Counted from the stretch's first letter, positions 16,536-25,628 are shown. The stretch: DNA of 64,000 bases from DATARH01 sp050246595 (GCA_050246595.1 JBFWVT010000010.1:1-64000), one strand, 5' to 3'. Notes: generated by a model from the sequence alone, not told the origin. Made by a program: numbers and translations.

Positions 16536-18131
16536 TCAGGCCGACGACTTCAGCTTGATTTCCTCCCATGGATAGGCATAGCCGGTCGTGACCGTCGGGA
16601 ATACCTCTTTCCAATCCTTCGCGTCGATGCGCGGGCCGATCGCATTCATAAAGGCATGGCGGAATACCGGCACGAAATAGTAGTTTTCAAGGATTTCACG
16701 CTGAATTTCCTCGGCCAGCCGTTTGCGCTCCGCCGATTTCTCCGACTGCATGTAGCGATCGAACTTCGCGTCGAGATCGGTGACGCAAACCGCGTCGGCG
16801 CCGAGCCGGCCGCCGCATTTGAACAACGATTCGTACCAATTGGCCCAGCTCGCGCCGATGCGGGCGCCGGAGAACACGATATTGACGCCAGGCCACTCGC
16901 TCATCCCGGTCTGGCGCCGCTTGTTGTAGACGCCGCGCTCGAGAGTCTGCAATTTGCCGCGAATACCGACCGCCTGAAGCTGCGACAGCACGCGTTCGCC
17001 GCGCGAGTAGTATGGCGGCGCGGGGGTCAGCCAGTCATAATCAAAACCGTTCGGATAGCCGGCCTCGGTAAGAAGGGTTTTAGATTTTTCGAGATTACGC
17101 TCCCATTTCGGCCATTTGATCGCGTATTCGACATCGTCGTTGATCCAGTTGCCGTCGACTTCGCCGAGGCCGGCGCATTCCGCTTGATTGATTGCGTCGC
17201 GGTCGACCGCGAGGCTGACCGCCTGGCGCACCCGCTTGTCGCGGAACGGGTTGTCCGGGTTCTGAAAACCGGGGAACCAGAGCCAGAAATTGCCCGACAG
17301 GACCGGTGCGAGCATCACGTTCCTGCTGCGCTTGATGCGCGGCACCAGCTCGCCGCTGAGGCCGTAGATGATGTCGGCTTCGCCGCGCTCGACCATCGCG
17401 ACACGGGTCGCCGCGTCGGGTGCGCTGAGGATCGTGAATTCTTTTATGTGGATCGGGGCGTAATACCCCTCGAACGCCTCGAAATCGAGCCTTGTGCCCG
17501 GTTCGTGGTTGACAAGCTTGTATGGACCGGCGCCGATCGGTTTGGCAACAAACCCGTCCTTGCCGACCGTCTCGATATACTTCGCCGGAACGATCCAGGC
17601 GGCGCTGCACACGTTCGATGAGCCCATCAGCCTGGGAAAATCGAGAAACGGTCCGTTGAAGTCAAAGCGGATCGTGCGCTTGTCAGGGATCGTGATGCGG
17701 TCGGTGCGGTCGTGCAGAACCTGCGCCCAGGCGCCGCGATAATTCTCGTAACTCCATTTGACGTCCTCCGGCGTAACCGGCGAGCCGTCATGGAAGTACA
17801 GATCGGGACGGAGACGGAATGTGGCGCTGCGGGCATCTTCGGGAAACTCGAAATGCTCAGCCAACGCCAGATGGTCGTAGAGTTTGTTCTTGTAGTTCTT
17901 TATCAGCGCGTCGTGCAGGATATTGATGAAATTGTCCGGCGTCGCGCTGCCGTCATGCTGTCCGGGGTCGAGCCAGCGCGGCGCGATATTGGTATGCCAC
18001 GCCAGAGTCATTTTCCCGGTCGGGATGACCTTGCCGGCGGCCGCCTCGGCCCGCAACACGGACGGAGCCGCCACCCCGCTCGCGGCCAAAACCGCGGATT
18101 GCAGCAACGCGCGTCGCGTCAGCGTCGCCAT
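16536..18131 (-). CDS. Peptide/opine ABC transporter substrate-binding protein 3 of 3
   Basis: Encodes 531 residues from the ATG at 18131, with GGAGG 7 nt upstream. The leader MATLTRRALLQSAVLAASG is Tat-like. It aligns end to end with proteins 1 and 2 (MTLAWHTNIAPRWLDPGQHD, FHDGSPVTPEDVKWSYENYR, WINDDVEYAIKWPKWE), but is clearly the most divergent of the three. All three end in the same YAYPWE motif near the C-terminus. It is the first of the three in the direction of transcription, 237 bp downstream of the amidohydrolase gene. Nothing suggests a pseudogene. Confidence 0.93.
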   Translation of the reverse strand: MATLTRRALLQSAVLAASGVAAPSVLRAEAAAGKVIPTGKMTLAWHTNIAPRWLDPGQHDGSATPDNFINILHDALIKNYKNKLYDHLALAEHFEFPEDARSATFRLRPDLYFHDGSPVTPEDVKWSYENYRGAWAQVLHDRTDRITIPDKRTIRFDFNGPFLDFPRLMGSSNVCSAAWIVPAKYIETVGKDGFVAKPIGAGPYKLVNHEPGTRLDFEAFEGYYAPIHIKEFTILSAPDAATRVAMVERGEADIIYGLSGELVPRIKRSRNVMLAPVLSGNFWLWFPGFQNPDNPFRDKRVRQAVSLAVDRDAINQAECAGLGEVDGNWINDDVEYAIKWPKWERNLEKSKTLLTEAGYPNGFDYDWLTPAPPYYSRGERVLSQLQAVGIRGKLQTLERGVYNKRRQTGMSEWPGVNIVFSGARIGASWANWYESLFKCGGRLGADAVCVTDLDAKFDRYMQSEKSAERKRLAEEIQREILENYYFVPVFRHAFMNAIGPRIDAKDWKEVFPTVTTGYAYPWEEIKLKSSA

Positions 18132-18368
18132 AGAAGTTCCTCCCGTTCACATCAGGCTCATCTTTTCGGAGCCTTGATGTCCCAGTATACCAGCTAGGCG
18201 AAAAGTTATGCCAGCGATTTGGTGGGGGATGGCTCACCCGCGCGATCGCGTTCCCGCCGGACCGGAGCCGATGGCGCGATTGCAAGGCCGGACCCGCCGC
18301 CGCGCCATTTTGGCACTCGCGGTCGGCAATCCGGCCTCGCCGGGTTACAATGTCATCGAGATCGCAGC

Positions 18369-19511
18369 CTAATTAATCAGCCCATAGAACTTGCCGGCGT
18401 TTTCGCAGGTGATCTTGTGCGTCACCTCGGGCGGCAGGTGTCCGAACTGCTTTTCGATATACTCCGACGAATCCGGCCAGATACCGTCGGGGTGCGGGTA
18501 GTCGGAACCCCACATCAAGGTCTCGACCCCCATATCCTCGATCAGCTTGGTGCCGACCCGGTCGAACTGGAAGGTCGCGCGGCACTGGCGGCGCCAATAC
18601 TCGCTGGGCAGCAGCTTCAGCTTAATCTCGCGGTACTGGTCCTGATACTCGTAGTCCATGCGGTCGAGCAGATAAGGGATCCAGCCGATGCCGCTCTCGC
18701 CGAATACGACACGGAAATTCGGGTAGCGCTCGAACACCGCGGCGCCCATCAGTGCGGTCAGGATATTGCCGAGCGTCATCTGGAACAGGCAGATGCTGCT
18801 GTAGCGCAACGCCAGCAACGATTCGCCTTTGACTTCCGCACGCAGCTTCGGATCGACCGACGGGAAGGTATGGAAATGCAGCGGCAGCCGCGTTTCGTTG
18901 ATCGCCTGCCACAGCTTTTCCCAGCTCGGATGCCACATCGGCTGCATGTCCCACGAACAGGACAGCTCAACCCCTTTCACCCCCATCCTGGCGACGCGGC
19001 GCACCTCCGCGGCGGCCGCCTCGACATCGCCGAACGGCAGACAGGCGAGACCGATCATCCGCTGCGGATATTTCTTGCAGAAATCGACGATGAAATCGTT
19101 GTAGATGCGCAGCATCTCGGCCGACGCCTCGGCGTCGCTGAGCTTTGCGGCGGCGGCGAGCACGCCGTAGATGACCTCGGCATCGACCCCGTCACGGTCC
19201 AGCTCCCTGGCGCGCAGATCGGGGTCGCCGGGGCGGCGGATGCCCTTCAGCCCGTCCTCGTACAACCCGGTCTCGGCCATGCGGTCGGCGCGGTGCTGCT
19301 TGCCCGGCTCGTAGAGACGGCCGGCCGAGCCGACGCCGCCGACCAGACCGAACGAGGCACCGTTATTCGCGACCCATTCCTTTCCCTGCGGCCCGTCGGC
19401 GACAAACGGCATCCGGTCCTTCAGGTGCCGCGGCGCCTGCGCGGTGAACAGATCGGGCGGCAGCCAGATCATGTCGAGGTGGCAATCGGCCGAAATCCGG
19501 CGGTACTGCAT
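18369..19511 (-). CDS. Amidohydrolase family protein (ACMSD-like metal-dependent hydrolase)
   Basis: Encodes 380 residues from the ATG at 19511 (MQYRRISADCHL); 12 extra upstream codons are possible. It is an amidohydrolase_2-type TIM-barrel protein: ADCHLD near the start carries the first metal ligands, HFHTFPS the middle histidine, FGESGIGWIPYLLDRMDYEY is a hallmark segment, and LMWGSDYPHPDG contains the catalytic Asp. Relatives include aminocarboxymuconate-semialdehyde decarboxylase and assorted hydrolases or decarboxylases, so the reaction is not fixed by sequence. It lies between the hydantoinase B gene and the binding-protein genes, on the same strand, suggesting work on the transported compound. 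Confidence 0.88.
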   Translation of the reverse strand: MQYRRISADCHLDMIWLPPDLFTAQAPRHLKDRMPFVADGPQGKEWVANNGASFGLVGGVGSAGRLYEPGKQHRADRMAETGLYEDGLKGIRRPGDPDLRARELDRDGVDAEVIYGVLAAAAKLSDAEASAEMLRIYNDFIVDFCKKYPQRMIGLACLPFGDVEAAAAEVRRVARMGVKGVELSCSWDMQPMWHPSWEKLWQAINETRLPLHFHTFPSVDPKLRAEVKGESLLALRYSSICLFQMTLGNILTALMGAAVFERYPNFRVVFGESGIGWIPYLLDRMDYEYQDQYREIKLKLLPSEYWRRQCRATFQFDRVGTKLIEDMGVETLMWGSDYPHPDGIWPDSSEYIEKQFGHLPPEVTHKITCENAGKFYGLIN

Positions 19512-19602
19512 CGATGCGCTTCCTTCTCTGGCAGTGTGCCGCGGCAATCTACCACGCGGGAGCGGGCTGTCAGCGGCCTCTCGGTCCGGAACCGGGGGCG
19601 GG

Positions 19603-21345
19603 CTACTCGGCCGCCTGCGCCTGCCGCAGCAGCGTCGTGCGCGCGCGATCGACCGCGCCGTCTTCGGTCAGCGCGACGCGGTAATCGCGTTCGGCCGCCT
19701 CCCGCGTATAAAGCCCGTCGGCGACATCGGCGGCGACCTGCTCGGGGTCGCGCTCGGCCGGGTTGCCGAACCCGCCGCCGCCGGGCAGTTCGAGGCGGAT
19801 AAAATCGCCGCCGGCAACCGTCTGGCGGCCCTTGGCGCGGATCGGTTTCCCCGACAGCAGCGACACTGCGCCCGGCGCCCCGAGACCGCCGCCGTCACGG
19901 CCTCGGGCGGGATTGTCGATGCGCTCGAAATTGCACAGCATCGCGATCGACGCGCCGTCGATGCCGCCGAGTTCGATCACTTGGCCGAGACCCCCGCGAT
20001 GCCGGCCGGTGCCGCCCGACCCCGCGCGGAATTCGCGGCGGCGGAAGATCACCGGCGCGACCGACTCGGTCGCCTCGACCGGGATCGTGCGCACCCCGGA
20101 CGGGAAGGCCGTCACGTCGAGCCCGTCCTTGCCGGGCCGTGCGCCGGCGCCGCCGCAGTGGAAGATGACCGTGCTGAACGGCGGCGCATCGCTCTCGATC
20201 CCCAGCTCGTCCTGCAGATCGGCGCCGCCATAGATTTGCGGGTTCCACAGCGACGAGGCGCCCTCGGCCGGCACGCCGCCCTTGATGACCTGATGCAGAC
20301 AGCCGAAAACGAGGTCGGGCAGCATGTGGCCGACCGTGTGCCGTGCGGCGACGGCGCGCGGCCGCTTGACGTTCAGCACACAGCCTTCGGGAGCGCTCGC
20401 CGTTATCGGCGCCAGCGCGCCGGCGTTGTTCGGCACCTCGGGCGCGACAAGACACTTCACACCGAATGCCGTGTAGGCCAGCGTGTAATTCATCACGACA
20501 TTGATGCCGTAGGCGCTGGCCGGCGAGGTGCCGGTATAGTCGAGATGGATGTTGTCGAACGAAATCGTCATCTCGGCGGCCAGGGTCAACGGCCGGTCAT
20601 ACCCGTCCATCGTCACGCCGTAGCGGTACTTTCCGGGTCTGAGGCGGCCGATCGCGTCGACCGTCGCCTGTCTTGAGGTCTCGATGATGTGCGCGCCGAG
20701 CCGGTCGAGATTGGCGATGCCGAATTCGTCCATCATCTCGATAAGGCGGCGGCTGCCCGCGTCGTTGCACGCGGCGAGCGCGTAGATGTCGCCCTCGACC
20801 TGCAACGGCTCGCGGACATTGGCGCGCACAATGCGGATCAGGTCTTCGTTGAACCTGCCCTCGCGCGCCAACGGCATCAGCGGGATCGCGAGGCCTTCCT
20901 CGTAGACCTGCCGACCGTCCGGCCCCATGCCGAGACCGCCGATATCGACGACATGCACCGTGCTGGCGAACAGCCCGACCGGCTCGCCGCGCAGAAAGGT
21001 GGGGGAGACGACGGTCAGATCGTGCAGATGACCGCAGGTCAGCCAGGGGTCGTTGGTGATGTAGTGATTGCCCTCGCGCATCGTTTCGAGCGGGAACGCG
21101 TCGAGAAAATGCCGGACCGCGGCGGCCATCGAATTGACGTGACCCGGCGTGCCCGTAACGGCCTGCGCCAGCATGTTGCCGTCGCGGTCGAACACCCCGG
21201 CGGACAGGTCGCCCGCCTCGCGCACCGAGGTCGAGAAGGCGGTGCGCACCAGGGTCTGCGCCTGCTCCTCGACAACCGCGATCAGCCGCGACCACATGAT
21301 CTGCATATGGATCTGCGACAGTGCGGTATTCGGGCGGGTCGGCAT
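19603..21345 (-). CDS. Hydantoinase B/oxoprolinase family protein
   Basis: Encodes 580 residues from the ATG at 21345, chosen because GGAGG lies 9 nt upstream; ATG 21354 abuts that site. The HyuB signatures are clear: the N-terminal IMWSRLIAVVEEQAQTLVRT, FSTSVREAGDLSAGVFD, GTPGHVNSMA, NDPWLTCGHLHDLTV, and the C-terminal GGGGFGNPAERDPE. In known enzymes HyuB acts with HyuA to open hydantoins or 5-oxoproline, or to carboxylate ketones, using ATP. No hyuA gene lies in the window, so this is an orphan B subunit. It heads the minus-strand run containing the amidohydrolase and the transporter. Confidence 0.92.
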   Translation of the reverse strand: MPTRPNTALSQIHMQIMWSRLIAVVEEQAQTLVRTAFSTSVREAGDLSAGVFDRDGNMLAQAVTGTPGHVNSMAAAVRHFLDAFPLETMREGNHYITNDPWLTCGHLHDLTVVSPTFLRGEPVGLFASTVHVVDIGGLGMGPDGRQVYEEGLAIPLMPLAREGRFNEDLIRIVRANVREPLQVEGDIYALAACNDAGSRRLIEMMDEFGIANLDRLGAHIIETSRQATVDAIGRLRPGKYRYGVTMDGYDRPLTLAAEMTISFDNIHLDYTGTSPASAYGINVVMNYTLAYTAFGVKCLVAPEVPNNAGALAPITASAPEGCVLNVKRPRAVAARHTVGHMLPDLVFGCLHQVIKGGVPAEGASSLWNPQIYGGADLQDELGIESDAPPFSTVIFHCGGAGARPGKDGLDVTAFPSGVRTIPVEATESVAPVIFRRREFRAGSGGTGRHRGGLGQVIELGGIDGASIAMLCNFERIDNPARGRDGGGLGAPGAVSLLSGKPIRAKGRQTVAGGDFIRLELPGGGGFGNPAERDPEQVAADVADGLYTREAAERDYRVALTEDGAVDRARTTLLRQAQAAE

Positions 21346-21363
21346 CGCGGTCATCCTCCACAC

Positions 21364-21532
21364 TCAATTGTCATCCCGTGGCCCTTCCCCACGGACTTGA
21401 TCCGTGGGGAAGGGCGGGACCCACCTTGCCGCCGCGCGAACGGCTGAAACGTGGGTCCCGGCCTTCGCCGGGGCGACGCTTTCTGCATATTCCTGGTTTA
21501 ATTCCGTCCCGTCGGCAATTCCGACAACCTCG
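21364..21532. repeat. Intergenic palindromic repeats
   Basis: A perfect 14-bp stem is formed by 21382-21395 and 21401-21414 (CCCTTCCCCACGGA, loop CTTGA). Immediately after comes GTCCCGGCCTTCGCCGGGG near 21457-21475, a member of the TCCCGGC-4nt-GCCGGGA repeat family seen at other intergenic sites here. The ACGGACTTGATCCGT core recurs in part near 35120. No gene is present. Confidence 0.7.
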
Positions 21533-24025
21533 CTAAAGGAACAGGAAATTGTCGGAGGTGAGCTGGACGGGATCGACGTTGTAGAGATACAACTGGTCGC
21601 CGGCCGACAGGGTTATCACCGTGTAGACGCCGACATCGACCATGCTGGCCTGCACATTGGCGAACGAGGTCAGTCCCGGGGTGGCGAGGATCACCGCGAC
21701 ATCCCCGCCGGCTCCCGGCGTGAAGTCGGCCACTGTGTCGATCCCGGTGCCGAACCCCGACAGACCGCTGACATAGACGTAATCTGTCGAGTTGGTGATG
21801 AGATCGTCGGTATAGATGAAGTCGTTGCCGGCATTACCATAAATGTAGTCGGTAGCGGTGCCGGCCACGATCGTGTCATTGTCGCCGTTGCCGAAGATGT
21901 AGTCGGAACCAGCCCCGGTCGCGAGGATATCGGCGCCTTCGCCGCCGACCGCGTAGTCGTTGCCGCTTCCGACCAGCGCATAGAGCTGGTTCGCGCCGGC
22001 ACCGCCGTCGAGCACCGAGCCGACGCCCTCATCGTTGGCGTCGGCGGCGACGAGGTAGTCGTTGCCGGCGCCGCCAAAAAGCGAATCCTGACCGTCGACC
22101 CCGCCGACGAGGACGTCGTTGCCGTTGCCGCCGATGACGTAATCGTTGCCGGAACCGCCGTAGATCGTGTCGCTGCCGTCATCTCCGTTGAGCACCGACG
22201 AGATGCCGGCATCGTCGGAAATGAAATCGTCACCGTCGCCGCCGCGCAGCTCGTTGATACCGGCATCGCCGATCAGCGTGTCGTTGAAATTGGAGCCACG
22301 CAATCCCTCGATCGAGGCATAGGTATCGCCCGCGGCCTCGCGGGTGTTGCTTTCCGGTTTGGCGAGATTCGCGGTTACTCCGGCCGCTGCGTTATTATAG
22401 GCGGCGAAATCAAAGCCAGACTCGCCGTTCAGCGCGTCGGCACCAAGGTCGCCCCGAAGGATATCGTTGCCTAATCCACCAAGGAGCGCGTCGCTGCCGC
22501 CATTGCCGAACAATTGATCGTCGCCGCCGAGACCGGACAGTGTGTCATTGAACGCCCCGCCCGCGAGCGTCTGCGACGCGCTGGTGCCGACGCGATTGAC
22601 CGCACTGTCCGGCGCGCGGCCGAACACGACATAGCTCGCGCCTGATCTGTCGCCGTGCGGGTCGGCAGATTCCGCACCAATGATCACGTCAGCAAAGCCG
22701 TCGCCATTAACGTCGCCGGCTGAGGACACCGCTTCGCCGCTGAAGTCCCCTGCTGCCTCCCCGCTGATCTTGAAACCGTTGCTGCCATCGAGGCTCAACA
22801 GGTCGATACTCACGGCGAACCCCGATGCCTTGCCGAACACCACATAGCTCGCGCCCGAATTCTCGCCGTGCGGGTCTGCACCGGGATCGCCGATTAACAG
22901 GTCTGCAAAGCCGTCGCCATTGACGTCGCCGGCCGAATACATTTCAAAGAAAGTGGAAGGATTGCTGATCTTGAATCCGTTACTGCCATCGAGAGTCGTC
23001 ACGTCGGTATCCAGGTCGAACCCCGACGCCGTGCCGAATACCACACAGGTTGCAGAACTAAACATGGCAAAGTCAACGAAACCGTCGCCATTGACGTCGC
23101 CAACTGGCCGGAAAGAACTTCCGCCTGGGCGCTTGAATCCGTTGCTGCCGTCCAAGCTCGACAAATCAATATTCGCGGCAAATCCTGATGCCTTGCCGAA
23201 TACAACATAGGTCGCCCCTCGGGCCACAACGGATATATCCGCAAACCCGTCGCGGTTGACGTCGCCAGCAGCGGCTGCCGGGCTTGCGCTGAAATCGTCC
23301 TGTTTCTCACCGCTGATCTTGAAGCCGTTGCTGCCGTTGAGGCTCGACAGGTCGATACTCGCGCTAAACCCGGAAGCATTACCGAATACCACATAACTCG
23401 CGCCAGATAGAGGGCCGTTCGGACTGGCTTCATTCGCGCTAATAATTATGTCTGCGAAACCGTCGCCATTTACATCGCCAGCTGCAACCCAATCGCCGCT
23501 AGTGTCCCCCTCGGCCTCGCCGCTGATCTTAAAGCCGTTATTGCCGTTCAGGCTCGTTAAATCGATATTTGCGGAGAATGCCGAACGCTTGCCAAATATC
23601 ACATAGCTCGCGCCAGACGCGTCCCCGTGAGGACTGGCTTCCGGCGCGCCGATGACCACATCGTCAATTCCGTCACCGTTGACATCACCGGCTGCAGCGA
23701 CCGATATACCGCTCGCGTCACCGATCACCTCTCCGGTAAGCTTGAAGCCATTGCTGCCATCGAGGCTTGATAGGTCTATGTTTCCGGAGAACCCCGAACG
23801 CCTACCGAACACCACGTAACTAGTGCCCATGCCCACAAAAAAAGGCATATCAGGGTACTCAGCGTGCGGTGCTCCGATGATTACGTCCGCAAGGCCGTCG
23901 CGGTTGACATCGCCCGCCGAGGACACAGAGTATCCGCTAATGTCATCGACGGCCTCACCGCTGATCTTGAACCCGTTGCTGCCGTTCAGGCTCGATAGGT
24001 CGATATTCGCCGGAAATTGCGCCAC
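21533..24025 (-). CDS. Secreted FG-GAP beta-propeller / RTX calcium-binding protein
   Basis: Encodes 830 residues from a GTG at 24025 with GGAGGAG 7 nt upstream. The first about 485 residues contain seven repeats that start with a (N/S)IDLSSL(N/D)GSNGFKISGE-like strand and end with a calcium-type loop (D-x-N-x-D-G-x-x-D, as in SSAGDVNGDGFADVIIGA): integrin-alpha FG-GAP blades, and seven is the number needed for a closed propeller. Residues about 485-745 carry RTX nonapeptide repeats (GGxGNDxLxG). The last about 80 residues (GAGGDVAVIL to SDNFLFL) resemble type I secretion signals. No hlyB/hlyD/tolC-type gene is nearby. A surface adhesion or recognition role is inferred. Confidence 0.88.
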   Translation of the reverse strand: MAQFPANIDLSSLNGSNGFKISGEAVDDISGYSVSSAGDVNRDGLADVIIGAPHAEYPDMPFFVGMGTSYVVFGRRSGFSGNIDLSSLDGSNGFKLTGEVIGDASGISVAAAGDVNGDGIDDVVIGAPEASPHGDASGASYVIFGKRSAFSANIDLTSLNGNNGFKISGEAEGDTSGDWVAAGDVNGDGFADIIISANEASPNGPLSGASYVVFGNASGFSASIDLSSLNGSNGFKISGEKQDDFSASPAAAAGDVNRDGFADISVVARGATYVVFGKASGFAANIDLSSLDGSNGFKRPGGSSFRPVGDVNGDGFVDFAMFSSATCVVFGTASGFDLDTDVTTLDGSNGFKISNPSTFFEMYSAGDVNGDGFADLLIGDPGADPHGENSGASYVVFGKASGFAVSIDLLSLDGSNGFKISGEAAGDFSGEAVSSAGDVNGDGFADVIIGAESADPHGDRSGASYVVFGRAPDSAVNRVGTSASQTLAGGAFNDTLSGLGGDDQLFGNGGSDALLGGLGNDILRGDLGADALNGESGFDFAAYNNAAAGVTANLAKPESNTREAAGDTYASIEGLRGSNFNDTLIGDAGINELRGGDGDDFISDDAGISSVLNGDDGSDTIYGGSGNDYVIGGNGNDVLVGGVDGQDSLFGGAGNDYLVAADANDEGVGSVLDGGAGANQLYALVGSGNDYAVGGEGADILATGAGSDYIFGNGDNDTIVAGTATDYIYGNAGNDFIYTDDLITNSTDYVYVSGLSGFGTGIDTVADFTPGAGGDVAVILATPGLTSFANVQASMVDVGVYTVITLSAGDQLYLYNVDPVQLTSDNFLFL

Positions 24026-24194
24026 GGTCCATCTCCTCCACCGGCTCCGCTTCTTGCGGCCTCCGAGCATCCGGAGGCCGATGAGTCTCGCTGGAGGTTA
24101 AACAAAGATGGAACTTTTGCAACGGAAATGGCGGAGTCGGAGCCAATGGTCGCCAGTTGGCGAACCCTGTCCCGTGCTAGCAGGACCGCCTCGG

Positions 24195-25355
24195 CTACTC
24201 ATACACCAGCCGGTACAGCTCGATAATCTCCTCCGCACTCGGCACGCGCGGGTTGTTGGCCGGCGACCCGGACGCCAATGCCTGGCCCGCCATCACCGGC
24301 AGCAATTCCTCGTAGCGCGCCCGGTCGATGCCGTATTGGCGCGGGCTCGGCACTTGCAGATCGGCGTTCAGCTTACGCAATTCGTCGACCAGCCGCGCGA
24401 CGGCGCTCTGGCTGCCCTCGCTGTCGTCGGCAATTCCCATCGCGCGGGCGCAATCGGCGTAGCGGTCAAGTGAAGCCGGGGCCGAGAATGCCGTGATCTC
24501 GGGCAGCAGCATCGCGTTCGACAGACCGTGCGGCACATGAAAAAACGCACCGATCGGCCGGCTCATCCCGTGCACGAGCGCGACGCTGGCATTGGAAAAC
24601 GCCATCCCGGCGGTGGTCGCGCCGAGCATCATCGCCTCGCGCGCGGCGCGGTTGTCCGGCTCGGCGCAGGCGGTGCGGATGTTGCGCGCGATCAGCCCCA
24701 TCGCGTTTTTCGCGAGACCGTCGGCGAACGGGTTGGCGCGGCGGCTGACATAAGCCTCGATCGCGTGCGTCAGACTGTCGATGCCGGTATCGGCGGTCAG
24801 CCGCAGCGGCATCGTCAGGGTCAGCTCGTAATCGACGATCGCCGCCGCCGGACAGCAGGCCAGACCGGCGATCAGCATCTTCTCGTCGGTGTCGGTGTCG
24901 GTAATGACCGTGAAGCGGGTGACCTCGGAGCCGGTGCCGGCGGTGGTCGGGATCGCGACAACAGGCGGGCCGGCGAGCGGGATCTCGTTCGGCACCTTGT
25001 AGTCGCGCATCCTGCCGCCATTGGCGTACAGCACCGACATGCCCTTGGCGGTGTCGATCGAACTGCCGCCGCCGATCGCAACGAGGCTGTCGTAATCGCC
25101 CTCGCGCATCCTCGCGACACCGGCGTCGAGCGCGTCGGTGGTCGGGTCGGGCACCGTGTCCTTGAACATCGCCCAGGGAATGCGCGCGTTGTCGAGCAGC
25201 GAGGTCGCGCGGTCGAGGATGAAGCTGCCGGCGATATACGGATCGGTGACGATCAGAGGGCGGGCGAGGCCGAGACGGGTCATCAGGCTCGGCAGATCGG
25301 CCAGCGCGCCGCCGCCAACCGACATCAGCCGCGGGGTCGTGATCAGGGCCGCCAT
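24195..25355 (-). CDS. Iron-containing alcohol dehydrogenase
   Basis: Encodes 386 residues from the ATG at 25355, preceded by GGAGAG. It belongs to the group III metal-dependent alcohol dehydrogenases: nucleotide-binding GGGSSIDTAKG, PTTAGTGSEVT, and metal ligands in TGIDSLTHAIEAY (Asp and His) and VHGMSRPIGAFFHVPHG (two His). Such enzymes oxidise alcohols or reduce aldehydes with NAD(P) in the cytoplasm. It starts 12 bp after the tusA-like gene ends, so the two are probably one operon. The substrate cannot be fixed from sequence. Confidence 0.93.
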   Translation of the reverse strand: MAALITTPRLMSVGGGALADLPSLMTRLGLARPLIVTDPYIAGSFILDRATSLLDNARIPWAMFKDTVPDPTTDALDAGVARMREGDYDSLVAIGGGSSIDTAKGMSVLYANGGRMRDYKVPNEIPLAGPPVVAIPTTAGTGSEVTRFTVITDTDTDEKMLIAGLACCPAAAIVDYELTLTMPLRLTADTGIDSLTHAIEAYVSRRANPFADGLAKNAMGLIARNIRTACAEPDNRAAREAMMLGATTAGMAFSNASVALVHGMSRPIGAFFHVPHGLSNAMLLPEITAFSAPASLDRYADCARAMGIADDSEGSQSAVARLVDELRKLNADLQVPSPRQYGIDRARYEELLPVMAGQALASGSPANNPRVPSAEEIIELYRLVYE

Positions 25356-25367
25356 CCTACTCTCCGC

Positions 25368-25628
25368 TCACGCCGGTTTCTTCAGAACGAAGCGCAGCAC
25401 GCCGCCGGGCTGTTCGCCGGATTCGAGCAGCTCGCACCCCGTGGTCCGGCAGAAATGCTCGAAGTCTTTTGTCGCGCCGGGATCGGTCGCGAGCACTTCG
25501 AGAATGCCGCCGGGGGGCACGGATTTCAGCGCCCGGCGTGCCTTCAATACCGGCAGAGGGCACAGCAGGCCGGTCGCGTCGAGCGTGGTGTCGGGCCGGG
25601 TCGTCGGATCGCCGCGCGCGTCGGGCAT
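25368..25628 (-). CDS. TusA-family sulfurtransferase-like protein
   Basis: Encodes 86 residues. The TusA/SirA/YedF fold is marked by LDATGLLCPLPVLKARRAL with the conserved Cys23-Pro-x-Pro motif, whose cysteine carries a persulfide in TusA proteins, and by the second half LEVLATDPGATKDFEHFCRTTGCELLE. TusA proteins relay sulfur for tRNA thiolation or cofactor synthesis in the cytoplasm. Stand-alone members with unrelated neighbours are frequent, so the role here is open. It is 12 bp upstream of the iron alcohol dehydrogenase gene. Confidence 0.9.
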   Translation of the reverse strand: MPDARGDPTTRPDTTLDATGLLCPLPVLKARRALKSVPPGGILEVLATDPGATKDFEHFCRTTGCELLESGEQPGGVLRFVLKKPA

